Shown here: positions 1-8,700 of the stretch, piece by piece
How the letters are laid out: each line of letters begins with the position of its first letter
How positions within the stretch are numbered: the stretch's first letter is position 1
From: Chryseobacterium gleum
GTDB lineage: Bacteria; Bacteroidota; Bacteroidia; Flavobacteriales_D; Sanyastnellaceae
Assembly (NCBI GenBank): GCA_943330925.2
Contig: CALQJP020000059.1
Span: 1 to 9,658 of the forward strand
Direction: 5' to 3'
DNA: 9,658 nucleotides
Position numbers and translations under genes: made by a program
Notes under the pieces: generated by a model
Database searches by the model: none
Told to the model about the DNA's origin: nothing
What the model saw: only the letters and a program-made list of their open reading frames with translations

Positions 1-34
1 AAAAACGACATATCTTTTTGCTGTTCAGCCACGG

Positions 35-1003
35 TTAGAAGATTCCCTCCTTCAGTATATCATGCAGGTGAACGATTCCCTTGTATTTGCCGTCTTGCAT
101 AACCAACAGCGTGGTAATGTTGTGTTTTTCCATGATTTGAAACGCCTCCACAGCGAGGGCGCTGCTTTCAATGGACTTTGGCGCAAGCCCCATAATGTCG
201 GCGGCTTTTGTTTTGGCGATATCGAGCTTACTGCCGAGCATGCGGCGTATGTCGCCATCGGTTACTACTCCCACCAGCTTTCCTTTGTCGACAACGGCCG
301 TTGCTCCCAATCGCTTGGAGCTGATTTCAAGAATGACCTGCTTGATAGAGCTCGAAGGCGCCACCTGTGGCGCAGCATCTGAGCCCAGCAAGTCGCTTAC
401 GCGGGTGTATAGTTTTTTTCCCAACGCTCCACCGGGGTGTACACGTGCAAAGTCGCCCGACGAAAAGCCGCGCTGTTCCATGAGTGCCACGGCGAGTGCA
501 TCGCCCATGGCCAGTTGCAAGGTTGTGCTCACGGTTGGAGCGAGGTTGTTGGGGCAAGCTTCCTTTGCAACGGGCGTGTGCAGAAGCATATCGGCGTGCT
601 TTCCCAAGAAGCTCTTTTCATTGCTTACCATCGCAACGAGCGTATTGCCCATGCTTTTCACCAAAGGCACCAACACTTTTATTTCGGGTGAATCGCCGCT
701 TTTTGAAATACACAACACCACATCCTGTTTTTGGATGGTGCCCAAGTCACCGTGTATAGCGTCGGCTGCATGCATGAAAAGAGCAGGCTGCCCTGTGCTA
801 ACCAGCGTAGCCACTATTTTCTGCGCAATGTTGCCGCTCTTGCCTATGCCGGTTACCACAAGGCGTCCTTTGCTTCGAAGCAGCATGCGCACGACTTCTT
901 CAAAACGCGAGTCGATCGATTCGGCTTGATGAAGCAATGCATTGCCCTCCAGTTGAAGGGTCAGCTTGGCGGAGTTCAAAATAGAGTGTTGCTTTTTTGC
1001 CAT
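35..1003 (-). CDS. kdsD: Arabinose-5-phosphate isomerase, KdsD/KpsF/GutQ family (SIS + 2 CBS)
   Basis: Cytoplasmic isomerase that converts ribulose 5-phosphate to arabinose 5-phosphate, the first committed precursor of KDO for the lipopolysaccharide inner core. With the ATG at 1003 the protein has 322 residues, close to the E. coli enzyme (328). Seen in the sequence: SIS domain with GIGKSG (52-57), ISKSGDSPE (99-107), EACPNNLAPTVSTT (148-161) and HPGGALGK (189-196), then CBS 1 (about 203-260, with GVVTDGDIRR) and CBS 2 (about 266-319, with GIVHLHDILK). The frame stays open upstream to a TTG at 1159, with further ATGs at 1129 and 1027. I prefer 1003 because family members start just before this helix and because a TAnnTTTG-like element lies 13 nt upstream. 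Stop is TAA at 35-37. It is divergent from recQ. It could instead be a capsule-linked KpsF paralogue, but no capsule gene is in view. Confidence 0.93.
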   Translation of the reverse strand: MAKKQHSILNSAKLTLQLEGNALLHQAESIDSRFEEVVRMLLRSKGRLVVTGIGKSGNIAQKIVATLVSTGQPALFMHAADAIHGDLGTIQKQDVVLCISKSGDSPEIKVLVPLVKSMGNTLVAMVSNEKSFLGKHADMLLHTPVAKEACPNNLAPTVSTTLQLAMGDALAVALMEQRGFSSGDFARVHPGGALGKKLYTRVSDLLGSDAAPQVAPSSSIKQVILEISSKRLGATAVVDKGKLVGVVTDGDIRRMLGSKLDIAKTKAADIMGLAPKSIESSALAVEAFQIMEKHNITTLLVMQDGKYKGIVHLHDILKEGIF

Positions 1004-1016
1004 GGAATGATGGGCG

Positions 1017-1024
1017 CAAAGATG
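1017..1024 (-). promoter_or_regulatory. Candidate -7 element for kdsD
   Basis: Read on the minus strand this is CATCTTTG, matching the Bacteroidota -7 consensus TAnnTTTG in 7 of 8 places (first base differs; two of the eight are free). It ends 13 nt before the ATG at 1003 and is followed by CGCCC, much like the elements before glyS (TTCGCGCC) and the large secreted gene (TTCGCGACC). No convincing TTG lies at the -33 distance. If real, it excludes the longer N-terminal forms of KdsD. Confidence 0.4.
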
Positions 1025-1132
1025 CATCGAACGAGCGCTTCCTGCCACAGAAAAAGAACCATTTCGGTTTTGGTTCACCCAAGACAACCCGACGAACAAA
1101 AAGCGTTTTCGGTTGTTTTGAATAGACATCAA

Positions 1133-1187
1133 TTTAGACCAAAACACCAATAAAATCAAGTGTTTTCTATCGAAAACGAGGTCTAAA
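1133..1187. repeat. Inverted repeat in the kdsD-recQ divergent spacer
   Basis: Two 8-bp arms, TTTAGACC (1133-1140) and GGTCTAAA (1180-1187), enclose a perfect 6-bp hairpin GTTTTC-TATC-GAAAAC (1162-1177). A competing pairing of AAAACAC (1141-1147) with GTGTTTT (1160-1166) is also possible. The surroundings are AT-rich. The position between two divergent genes would suit an operator or a transcription-insulating structure, but AT-rich DNA makes such matches by chance more easily, so the role is unknown. Confidence 0.35.
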
Positions 1188-1198
1188 AAAGAATTTTT

Positions 1199-1225
1199 TT
1201 GTTCGCGATTTCAATGCTACATTCG
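1199..1225 (+). promoter_or_regulatory. Weak candidate promoter for recQ
   Basis: TACATTCG at 1218-1225 fits TAnnTTTG except for one base, and TTG at 1199-1201 lies 16 bp upstream, shorter than the usual 19-20 bp. It would give recQ a leader of about 90 nt, unlike the very short leaders predicted for the other genes here. No better element is seen between 1188 and 1320. Confidence 0.3.
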
Positions 1226-1228
1226 CTT

Positions 1229-1278
1229 CCCTTTTTTTGAAAGGGTTGTTAGTGCAGTGTTACTCTGAACGGCTGCAC
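1229..1278 (+). other. Two hairpins in the recQ leader
   Basis: Hairpin 1 is CCCTTT (1229-1234) with AAAGGG (1240-1245), loop of 5 nt. Hairpin 2 pairs GTGCAG (1252-1257) with CTGCAC (1273-1278) and continues inward with GTT (1259-1261) and AAC (1268-1270), about nine or ten pairs in all with a one-base bulge and a 6-nt loop. Neither is followed by a T run, so they are not intrinsic terminators. The CCCTT of hairpin 1 could instead pair with the only SD-like string before recQ, AAGGG at 1302-1306 (14 nt before the ATG). Regulation is inference only. Confidence 0.35.
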
Positions 1279-1320
1279 CTAACATGTGAACGAATGTTTT
1301 TAAGGGTAACCTAATTAAGT

Positions 1321-3516
<2,196 letters not shown>

Positions 3517-3531
3517 CCCTGCCCTCGGCTA

Positions 3532-3579
3532 CGCTCGGGCACCGGCGGCTGCGCTCGGGCACCGTTTCGCTCGGGCACC
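3532..3579 (+). repeat. Three copies of CGCTCGGGCACC
   Basis: The 12-mer CGCTCGGGCACC occurs exactly at 3532-3543, 3552-3563 and 3568-3579, separated by 8 and 4 bp. The first two copies also share a GGCT upstream (GGCTA, GGCTG). It starts 15 bp after the recQ stop codon and is much richer in G+C than the rest of the spacer. It looks like an expanded intergenic repeat; function unknown. Confidence 0.7.
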
Positions 3580-3644
3580 ACGTGCATTCCGCCTACGAAA
3601 ATCTCGGCGGCAACTCACTGCGGTGCGTTGTTCAATCATGATTT

Positions 3645-3674
3645 CAGATGACGGATGACGCGGAAGGGCGCGTT
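3645..3674 (+). repeat. Inverted repeat, left arm (REP/MITE-like)
   Basis: These 30 bp match the reverse complement of 4011-4040 in 28 positions, with a perfect 21-bp core at 3654-3674. The core contains its own small palindrome, ACGCG-GAAGGG-CGCGT. Similarity of about 12 in 20 continues on the inner side, so the ancestral repeat was probably longer. The arm points away from recQ, whose stop lies 128 bp upstream. Confidence 0.75.
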
Positions 3675-3795
3675 TTCCGTGCGGTGCAGAGGTGGGTTGA
3701 CTAGACTACGATTTTCATCGTTTGAACCAGAAATAATCTGATTTCCGTTATGCCGCTCTATTTGAATTGATTAAATCGGAATGATTATTACAAAA

Positions 3796-3838
3796 CCGAA
3801 AAATATCTAGGTTTTTTTCGGTTTGACCCGAAAAATAT
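3796..3838. repeat. Alternating short repeats in the AT-rich patch
   Basis: CCGAAAAATAT occurs twice in direct orientation (3796-3806 and 3828-3838), and TTTTTCGG (3814-3821), the complement of its first eight bases, lies between them. The middle element can pair with either flanking copy, giving two mutually exclusive 8-bp hairpins. The right-hand hairpin has T in its left arm and A in its right arm on both strands, so it is not a normal intrinsic terminator. Confidence 0.5.
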
Positions 3839-4010
3839 ACAGGAAAATTTAGGGTGAGATGGGCGGGGTTCGACCACACATTGTGTATTGGGCACGCTGT
3901 AGAATTCATAATTGATGCGCCTTGCTTCATCGCAATACCCCTGCGTGTGATTCTTTTTTTTCCACGATTTCAATGGTGGGCTTAACAGCGAACACCAGCA
4001 CACCACGAAC

Positions 4011-4040
4011 AACGCGCCCTTCCGCGTCATCGGTAATCTG
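4011..4040 (-). repeat. Inverted repeat, right arm (REP/MITE-like)
   Basis: Reverse-complement partner of 3645-3674 (28 of 30 positions; perfect over 4011-4031). It begins 15 bp beyond the glyS stop codon and, read on the minus strand, stands downstream of glyS as the left arm stands downstream of recQ. The two arms enclose 336 bp. No target-site duplication is visible at the outer edges. Confidence 0.75.
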
Positions 4041-4055
4041 TAATCGAAAAGTCCT

Positions 4056-5600
4056 CTACGCCAACTTCGCGAGGAGTGTGTTCATACTCACCTTCGCCTC
4101 CACAATCTCCCTTACACGATCAATGCTCACGCGCTCTTGCTGCATGCTGTCGCGCTCGCGGATGGTGACGCAGTTGTCGGTGAGGGTGTCGTGGTCGATG
4201 GTGATGCAGTAGGGTGTGCCAATGGCATCCTGGCGGCGGTAGCGGCGACCAATGGCGTCTTTCGCGTCGTATTGGAGGTTGAAATAGAGTTTCAGTTGGT
4301 CAACGATTTCACGCGCCTTTTCGGGCAGACCATCTTTGTTGAGCAACGGCAACACTGCTACTTTCACGGGCGCTAGTGCCGGTGGTATGCGCAACACAAC
4401 GCGCTCAGAGCCGTCTTCCAATGTCTCTTCGGTATAGGCATAGGTGAGCGTAGCGAGGAACATGCGGTCGAGACCGATGGATGTTTCGATGACATACGGC
4501 ACATAGCTCTCACCGCTTTCGGTTTCGTGGTAGCGCAGTTTTTTGCCTGAGAATTTCTCGTGGTTGCCCAAGTCGAAATCGGTGCGTGAGTGAATACCCT
4601 CCAACTCTTTGAAGCCCATCGGGAAGTTGAACTCGATGTCGCACGCGGCGTTGGCATAGTGAGCAAGCTTGAGGTGGTCGTGGAACTTGTAGTTCTCATT
4701 GCCCATACCCAATGACTTGTGCCACTTGATGCGCGCGTCTTTCCAGTAGTTGTACCACTCGCCGTCGGTGCCCGGCTTGATGAAGAACTGCATCTCCATC
4801 TGTTCAAACTCGCGCATGCGGAAGATGAACTGACGAGCGATGATTTCGTTGCGGAAGGCCTTACCGATTTGCGCGATTCCAAACGGAATCTTCATGCGGC
4901 CGCTCTTCTGCACGTTGAGGAAGTTTACGAAAATACCTTGAGCAGTTTCGGGGCGCAGGTAGATGGTGGCTGCATCGCCGGCCACAGAGCCGAGCTCAGT
5001 AGAGAACATCAGATTGAACTGACGCACTTCGGTCCAGTTGCGTGAGCCTGTTTCAGGATCGGCAATTTCCAGATCTTCGATGAGTTGCTTCAACCCCACG
5101 AGGTCCGAAGCCTCCAGAGCGGCCTTCATGCGACCCTCTACGTTGTTTATTTTCTCTTGATTGCGCAACACGTTGGGGTTGGTTGCACGGAATTGTTCTT
5201 CGTTGAATGCATCACCAAACTTGTTCTTCGCCTTCTCAGCTTCCTTGTCGTTTTTGGCTTCAAGCTTCTTGATGTAATCTTCCAGCAACACATCGGCGCG
5301 GTAGCGCTTCTTCGAATCTTTGTTGTCGATGAGCGGATCATTAAATGCATCCACGTGTCCGCTGGCCTTCCAGGTGGTAGGATGCATGAAAATGGCAGCA
5401 TCGATACCCACGATGTTTTCATGCAGACGTGTCATGGCCTTCCACCAGTATTCCTTGATGTTGTTTTTCAGCTCTGAGCCATACTGACCGTAGTCGTAGG
5501 TAGCGCTGAGGCCGTCATAGATTTCGCTTGATGGAAACACGTATCCGTATTCCTTACAGTGCGAAATGATTTTCTTGAGTTTGTCGTCTGAATTCTGCAT
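4056..5600 (-). CDS. glyS: Glycyl-tRNA synthetase, single-chain (alpha2) type
   Basis: Class II aminoacyl-tRNA synthetase that charges tRNA-Gly with glycine in the cytoplasm. It is the homodimeric type, not the GlyQ/GlyS tetramer; this form is often also labelled glyQS or GRS1. 514 residues, in the usual range (Thermus about 506). Seen: N-terminal SSEIYDGLSATYDYG (24-38); a charged insertion (about 95-190); SRNWTEVRQFNLMF (186-199); RPETAQGIF (216-224), part of the glycine/ATP pocket; class II motif 2 with FRNEI (249-253); motif 3 SIGLDRMFLA (374-383); and the anticodon-binding domain (about 411-514, with RRYRRQDAIGTPY). The start at 5600 agrees with the family N-terminus and with a promoter element only 7 nt upstream. 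Stop is TAG at 4056-4058. It is transcribed alone, convergent with recQ and divergent from the large secreted-protein gene. Confidence 0.97.
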   Translation of the reverse strand: MQNSDDKLKKIISHCKEYGYVFPSSEIYDGLSATYDYGQYGSELKNNIKEYWWKAMTRLHENIVGIDAAIFMHPTTWKASGHVDAFNDPLIDNKDSKKRYRADVLLEDYIKKLEAKNDKEAEKAKNKFGDAFNEEQFRATNPNVLRNQEKINNVEGRMKAALEASDLVGLKQLIEDLEIADPETGSRNWTEVRQFNLMFSTELGSVAGDAATIYLRPETAQGIFVNFLNVQKSGRMKIPFGIAQIGKAFRNEIIARQFIFRMREFEQMEMQFFIKPGTDGEWYNYWKDARIKWHKSLGMGNENYKFHDHLKLAHYANAACDIEFNFPMGFKELEGIHSRTDFDLGNHEKFSGKKLRYHETESGESYVPYVIETSIGLDRMFLATLTYAYTEETLEDGSERVVLRIPPALAPVKVAVLPLLNKDGLPEKAREIVDQLKLYFNLQYDAKDAIGRRYRRQDAIGTPYCITIDHDTLTDNCVTIRERDSMQQERVSIDRVREIVEAKVSMNTLLAKLA

Positions 5601-5607
5601 AGCGGCG

Positions 5608-5638
5608 CGAAGGTACAGCGTGAGGCCGTCTCATGCAA
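5608..5638 (-). promoter_or_regulatory. Promoter of glyS (Bacteroidota type)
   Basis: On the minus strand: TTG (plus-strand CAA at 5636-5638), a 20-bp spacer, then TACCTTCG (5608-5615), which fits TAnnTTTG except for one base. Only 7 nt separate the element from the ATG at 5600, so the transcript would start at or within a few bases of the start codon. No Shine-Dalgarno sequence is present, as is usual in this phylum. Confidence 0.6.
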
Positions 5639-5665
5639 CCCGCAGCCCTCCCCTCGCGTCATTCG

Positions 5666-5695
5666 TTGGTGCAAGCCTGCTGCCTTGTACTTTCG
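5666..5695 (+). promoter_or_regulatory. Promoter of the large secreted-protein gene
   Basis: TTG at 5666-5668, a 19-bp spacer, then TACTTTCG at 5688-5695 (one mismatch to TAnnTTTG). Spacing is the Bacteroidota -33/-7 optimum. Twelve nt lie between the element and the ATG at 5708, implying a leader of only a few nucleotides without a Shine-Dalgarno site. It is back-to-back with the glyS promoter, the two TTG elements being 27 bp apart. Confidence 0.6.
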
Positions 5696-5707
5696 CGACC
5701 CAATACC

Positions 5708-5767
5708 ATGAAACCACATCTACTTACCCTCTGCGCTGCCCTGCTTTTCGCGGCAGCCTCTTCAGCC
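5708..5767 (+). other. Sec signal peptide of the large protein
   Basis: Residues 1-20 show a short basic start (MKPH), a hydrophobic core (about 5-17) and a small-residue end, SSA, before Gln21, which fits signal peptidase I cleavage after Ala20. The cysteine at position 9 is preceded by Leu and lies inside the core, so this is not a lipobox. T9SS cargo reaches the periplasm by the Sec route, in agreement with this. Confidence 0.85.
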
Positions 5768-8700
5768 CAATCCGCGCTCGACTATGCGTTCAGCTCCGAG
5801 ACACAAGGTTCGTATGTGCCGCTTACCAATGACGTAACGGTATTCAGCGAATCGTTTGACGATGTGGTATCGCCCCCAATTGAAATACCCGGGTTTTCCA
5901 TGGGCGGACAAACCAGTAGCACCCTATTCATCTATTCCAACGGATTCATTTCCCTCGGCACAACTACGGGTGTAGTCAATTATTCGCCGCTTACAACGAA
6001 TACGAACGTGACCATTATTAGCCCTTTCGGTAGTGATTTGGAGAGTGTGGATCCCTCTTCACGAATAAGCTACAGCGTCGACAGTTTAGGAATTCACGTT
6101 CAATGGGAGAATGTTAAGAGGTATAACGTAGGTGGTGAGTCGTTTTCCTTTCAAGCGCACCTGCTGCCGTCTGATTCCTTGATTACGTTTGTATACGGTG
6201 GCATGAACAACATTTCCTTCATGACCACGTATCCTCAAGTTGGTTTAAGGGTCGGCTTCGGTTTATGGCCCGACGATATAGCTTGTCGTTCTGTGAATGA
6301 CACCGGCTTCTGGTTCCCTTCACAAGCAGGATCACCCAACGCTTTCACCTGTGCATTCGACAACGATACGCAACCCTTTCCCGGATTGACCTACGTGTGG
6401 GAAAACATCCCCAATATGATCGGCGGATGCACCGACGTAACCGCCTGCAACTTCAACTCATTTGCCATGTTCAACGACGGCACTTGCGAGTATTGCTCTT
6501 GCCAGGTGTGTGGTTGCGCAGATTCGCTGGCTTGCAACTTCGATGCGAATGCAACTTATAACGTAGCGTGCTCATTCGACTGCTACGGCTGCACGGATGC
6601 CACCGCCACTAACTTCGACCTCAATGCAACCTTCAACGATGGCTCCTGCTTTTATGCCGGCCTAGGTGAAACCTGCAGCGACCCCTTTGTTGTCGAATGC
6701 GGTATTCAATACACCGGCAATACAGAAGGTGTGGCCAACGACAATGCAGTTGCGGGCATTATTGGTTGTCAAATAACCATTGGCACAGCGGGCCAACACT
6801 GGTATGTGTTGAGTGTTACTGAACCGCAGGTGCTGGTAGCTTCAACCGTGGGTCCGATTACTGACTTCGACACGAAGCTTCACGTCTTTTCTTCGAACAC
6901 CATCAATGCCTGTGGTATGATGAATTGCATTGGCGGTGACGACGACTTTGGAGGCACACTTCAATCGCAACTATCATTTAACGCTCAGCCGGGTGTGTTC
7001 TATTTCATCCGCGTTGGAGGCTACGCGGGCCTAAGCGGGAACTATGAGTTATCGATAGATGGATTGTGCACCACCGGCTGCACCGATAGCTCAGCTTGCA
7101 ATTACAGTGCTTCAGCCACTGCAGATGATGGAAGCTGCGACTATTGCTCGTGCAATAGTCAATGCGGTTGTACAGATATTACTGCCTGCAACTTCAACCC
7201 ACAAGCGACCATAGACGACGGGTCGTGTTCTTCCTCTATTCTTGTTTATATAAGCGCGGATACTACCATTTGCCTGGGAGAAACGATTTACTTCTGGTCT
7301 TATTCCAGTGCCTACAATTCCACTTACGAATGGACCGCAAACGGTGTAGTTATCTCCACTGGTTCGGAAGCCGCCGTAACACCCATGACCAACACTCTTA
7401 TTCAACTGACGGCGAGCGACGAAAACGGATGCACGGGCACTGACATGGCTATGGTGAGTGTGTTTGCATGCGTTGCCGGATGCACCGATGCGACTGCGTG
7501 CAACTACAATCCACAGGCTACAAGTCCATCCAACTGCGACTACTCATGCCTTGGCTGCACGGATGCAGATGCACTCAATTTTGATGCAGACGCAACCGTC
7601 GACAACGGCTCGTGCTACTATGAAGGCGAAGGCACCACGTGTGAAAACCCCATTGCACTTTCGTGTGCCGAAGCCTGGTATACCGGCGTTACGGTAGGAG
7701 TTGCCAACGACAATACCACGAGCGGATCGAACATATGCGGAAGTGTTACCCTCGGCGGTCAGCGCTGGTACGTTTACGAAGCGCCGTTTACCTCTACCGT
7801 GACGATTAGCACCATCAACTCAATTACCAACTACGACACCTACTTGAAAGTCTTCACCGGTTCATGCGGAAACTTGAGCTGCCTAGCATTCAACGACGAT
7901 GTTCCGGGAACCAACTTCCAATCGCAAGTAGTGTTTATAGCGCAAGCGGGAGTTACCTACTTCATACGAGTAGGCGGCTTTGCCTCACAGCAAGGCACGT
8001 TCGGGCTCACATTCGATTGTGGCGGTGGCTGCCTCGACCCACAGGCATGTAACTATCAGGCACAAGCGCCATTTGAAGATGGATCGTGCACCTATGGAGC
8101 CGACTGTTTCGGCTGTACTGATATCAACGCGTCAAACTATTCGCCTCAGGCGGTTTACAGCGAAGGGTGCGCATACACCACCAACATCACGGTGTACCAC
8201 GATACCAACGGCGACGGTATTCAACAAAGCAATGAACCCGGTATGTCGAATTGGGCCGTTTACATCCCTGCCCTCAACGCAACCGTGTTTACCAACAACA
8301 GCGGTGTTGCTACCTTAAACGTAGCTCCAAACACTTACACCATCGAGTTGATTAACAACTCGAATGACTGGATGAGCTCGAGCCCAACGATTGTAACCAT
8401 CGATATACCTGCAATCACCAACGCCTCGTTTGGTGTAATTCCCGCGACAGGTGAAGCGTTCTATGCAGCAGGCCCTTATGATGGTTTCTGGGATATTATC
8501 CATTGCGAAGACGGCTACGAAGCAGGCGTGTTCCTCAACAACCTTGGAACAGTGGACTTGACAGGAACACTCACGCTCTCGTGCGATGCGATGTTCACTC
8601 CCGAGCAAGACACTTACAGCAGCATAGCACCCGACCAGGTAGCAGCGGGCTTTGCGCAATGGAACATCAATGCGTTTGCAGCGGGAAGCAACGGTATTTT

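Larger units (their letters stand above)
3517..4055. other. Gene-free spacer between convergent recQ and glyS
   Basis: This 539-bp stretch holds no convincing gene. It begins GC-rich with a triplicated 12-bp motif (3532-3579), then carries one arm of an inverted repeat (3645-3674), an AT-rich patch (about 3715-3860) with short alternating repeats, and the second arm (4011-4040) just beyond the glyS stop. No hairpin followed by a proper T run was found for either gene. Short frames inside it (28 codons at 3655-3741 on plus, 80 codons at 3788-4030 on minus) begin within the inverted arms and share only the residues that the arms encode, so I do not call them genes. Confidence 0.7.
6425..8176 (+). 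repeat. Nine protein-level GCTD cysteine-rich repeats
   Basis: Units of 21-24 codons begin GCTDxxACN(F/Y) and most end (D/N)DG(S/T)CxY. They lie at 6425-6493, 6512-6577, 6587-6655, 7076-7144, 7166-7228, 7478-7543, 7553-7621, 8027-8095 and 8111-8176. They occur in clusters of 3, 2, 2 and 2, separated by the PPC-like and PKD-like domains. Units 2, 6 and 9 have lost the DDG part. Units 3, 7 and 9 lack the middle cysteine but have an extra cysteine just before the unit (CxGC). I know similar repeats from large exported proteins of marine Bacteroidota; their structure and role are not established to my knowledge. Confidence 0.85.

Noticed and set aside
171..929. Plus-strand frame of 252 codons opposite kdsD
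   Set aside because: Antisense shadow of a clear gene; composition shows no domain.
1004..1159. Upstream extension of KdsD by up to 52 residues (TTG at 1159 or ATG at 1129)
   Set aside because: The extra residues are low-complexity and outside the family, the first codon is TTG, and a better start with a -7 element exists at 1003.
3814..3835. TTTTTCGG/CCGAAAAA hairpin as a bidirectional terminator
   Set aside because: On either strand T is in the left arm and A in the right, the reverse of an intrinsic terminator.
3867..3873. GGTTCGA resembling a tRNA T-loop
   Set aside because: No acceptor, D or anticodon stem can be built around it.
3931..3961. CGCA-loop-TGCG hairpin followed by eight T as a recQ terminator
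   Set aside because: The stem is only 4 bp, the T run starts 8 nt after it, and it is over 400 bp from the recQ stop.
4373..4882. 169-codon minus frame inside glyS
   Set aside because: Same strand but another frame within a well conserved gene; Ser/Arg/Thr-rich shadow.
6425..8176. CRISPR array or DNA-level tandem repeat
   Set aside because: Repeats are conserved in protein but not in DNA and are separated by coding domains of differing length.
7162..8318. Short plus-strand frames in other phases inside the large gene
   Set aside because: They overlap the GCTD repeats out of frame; the 5708 frame explains the sequence.
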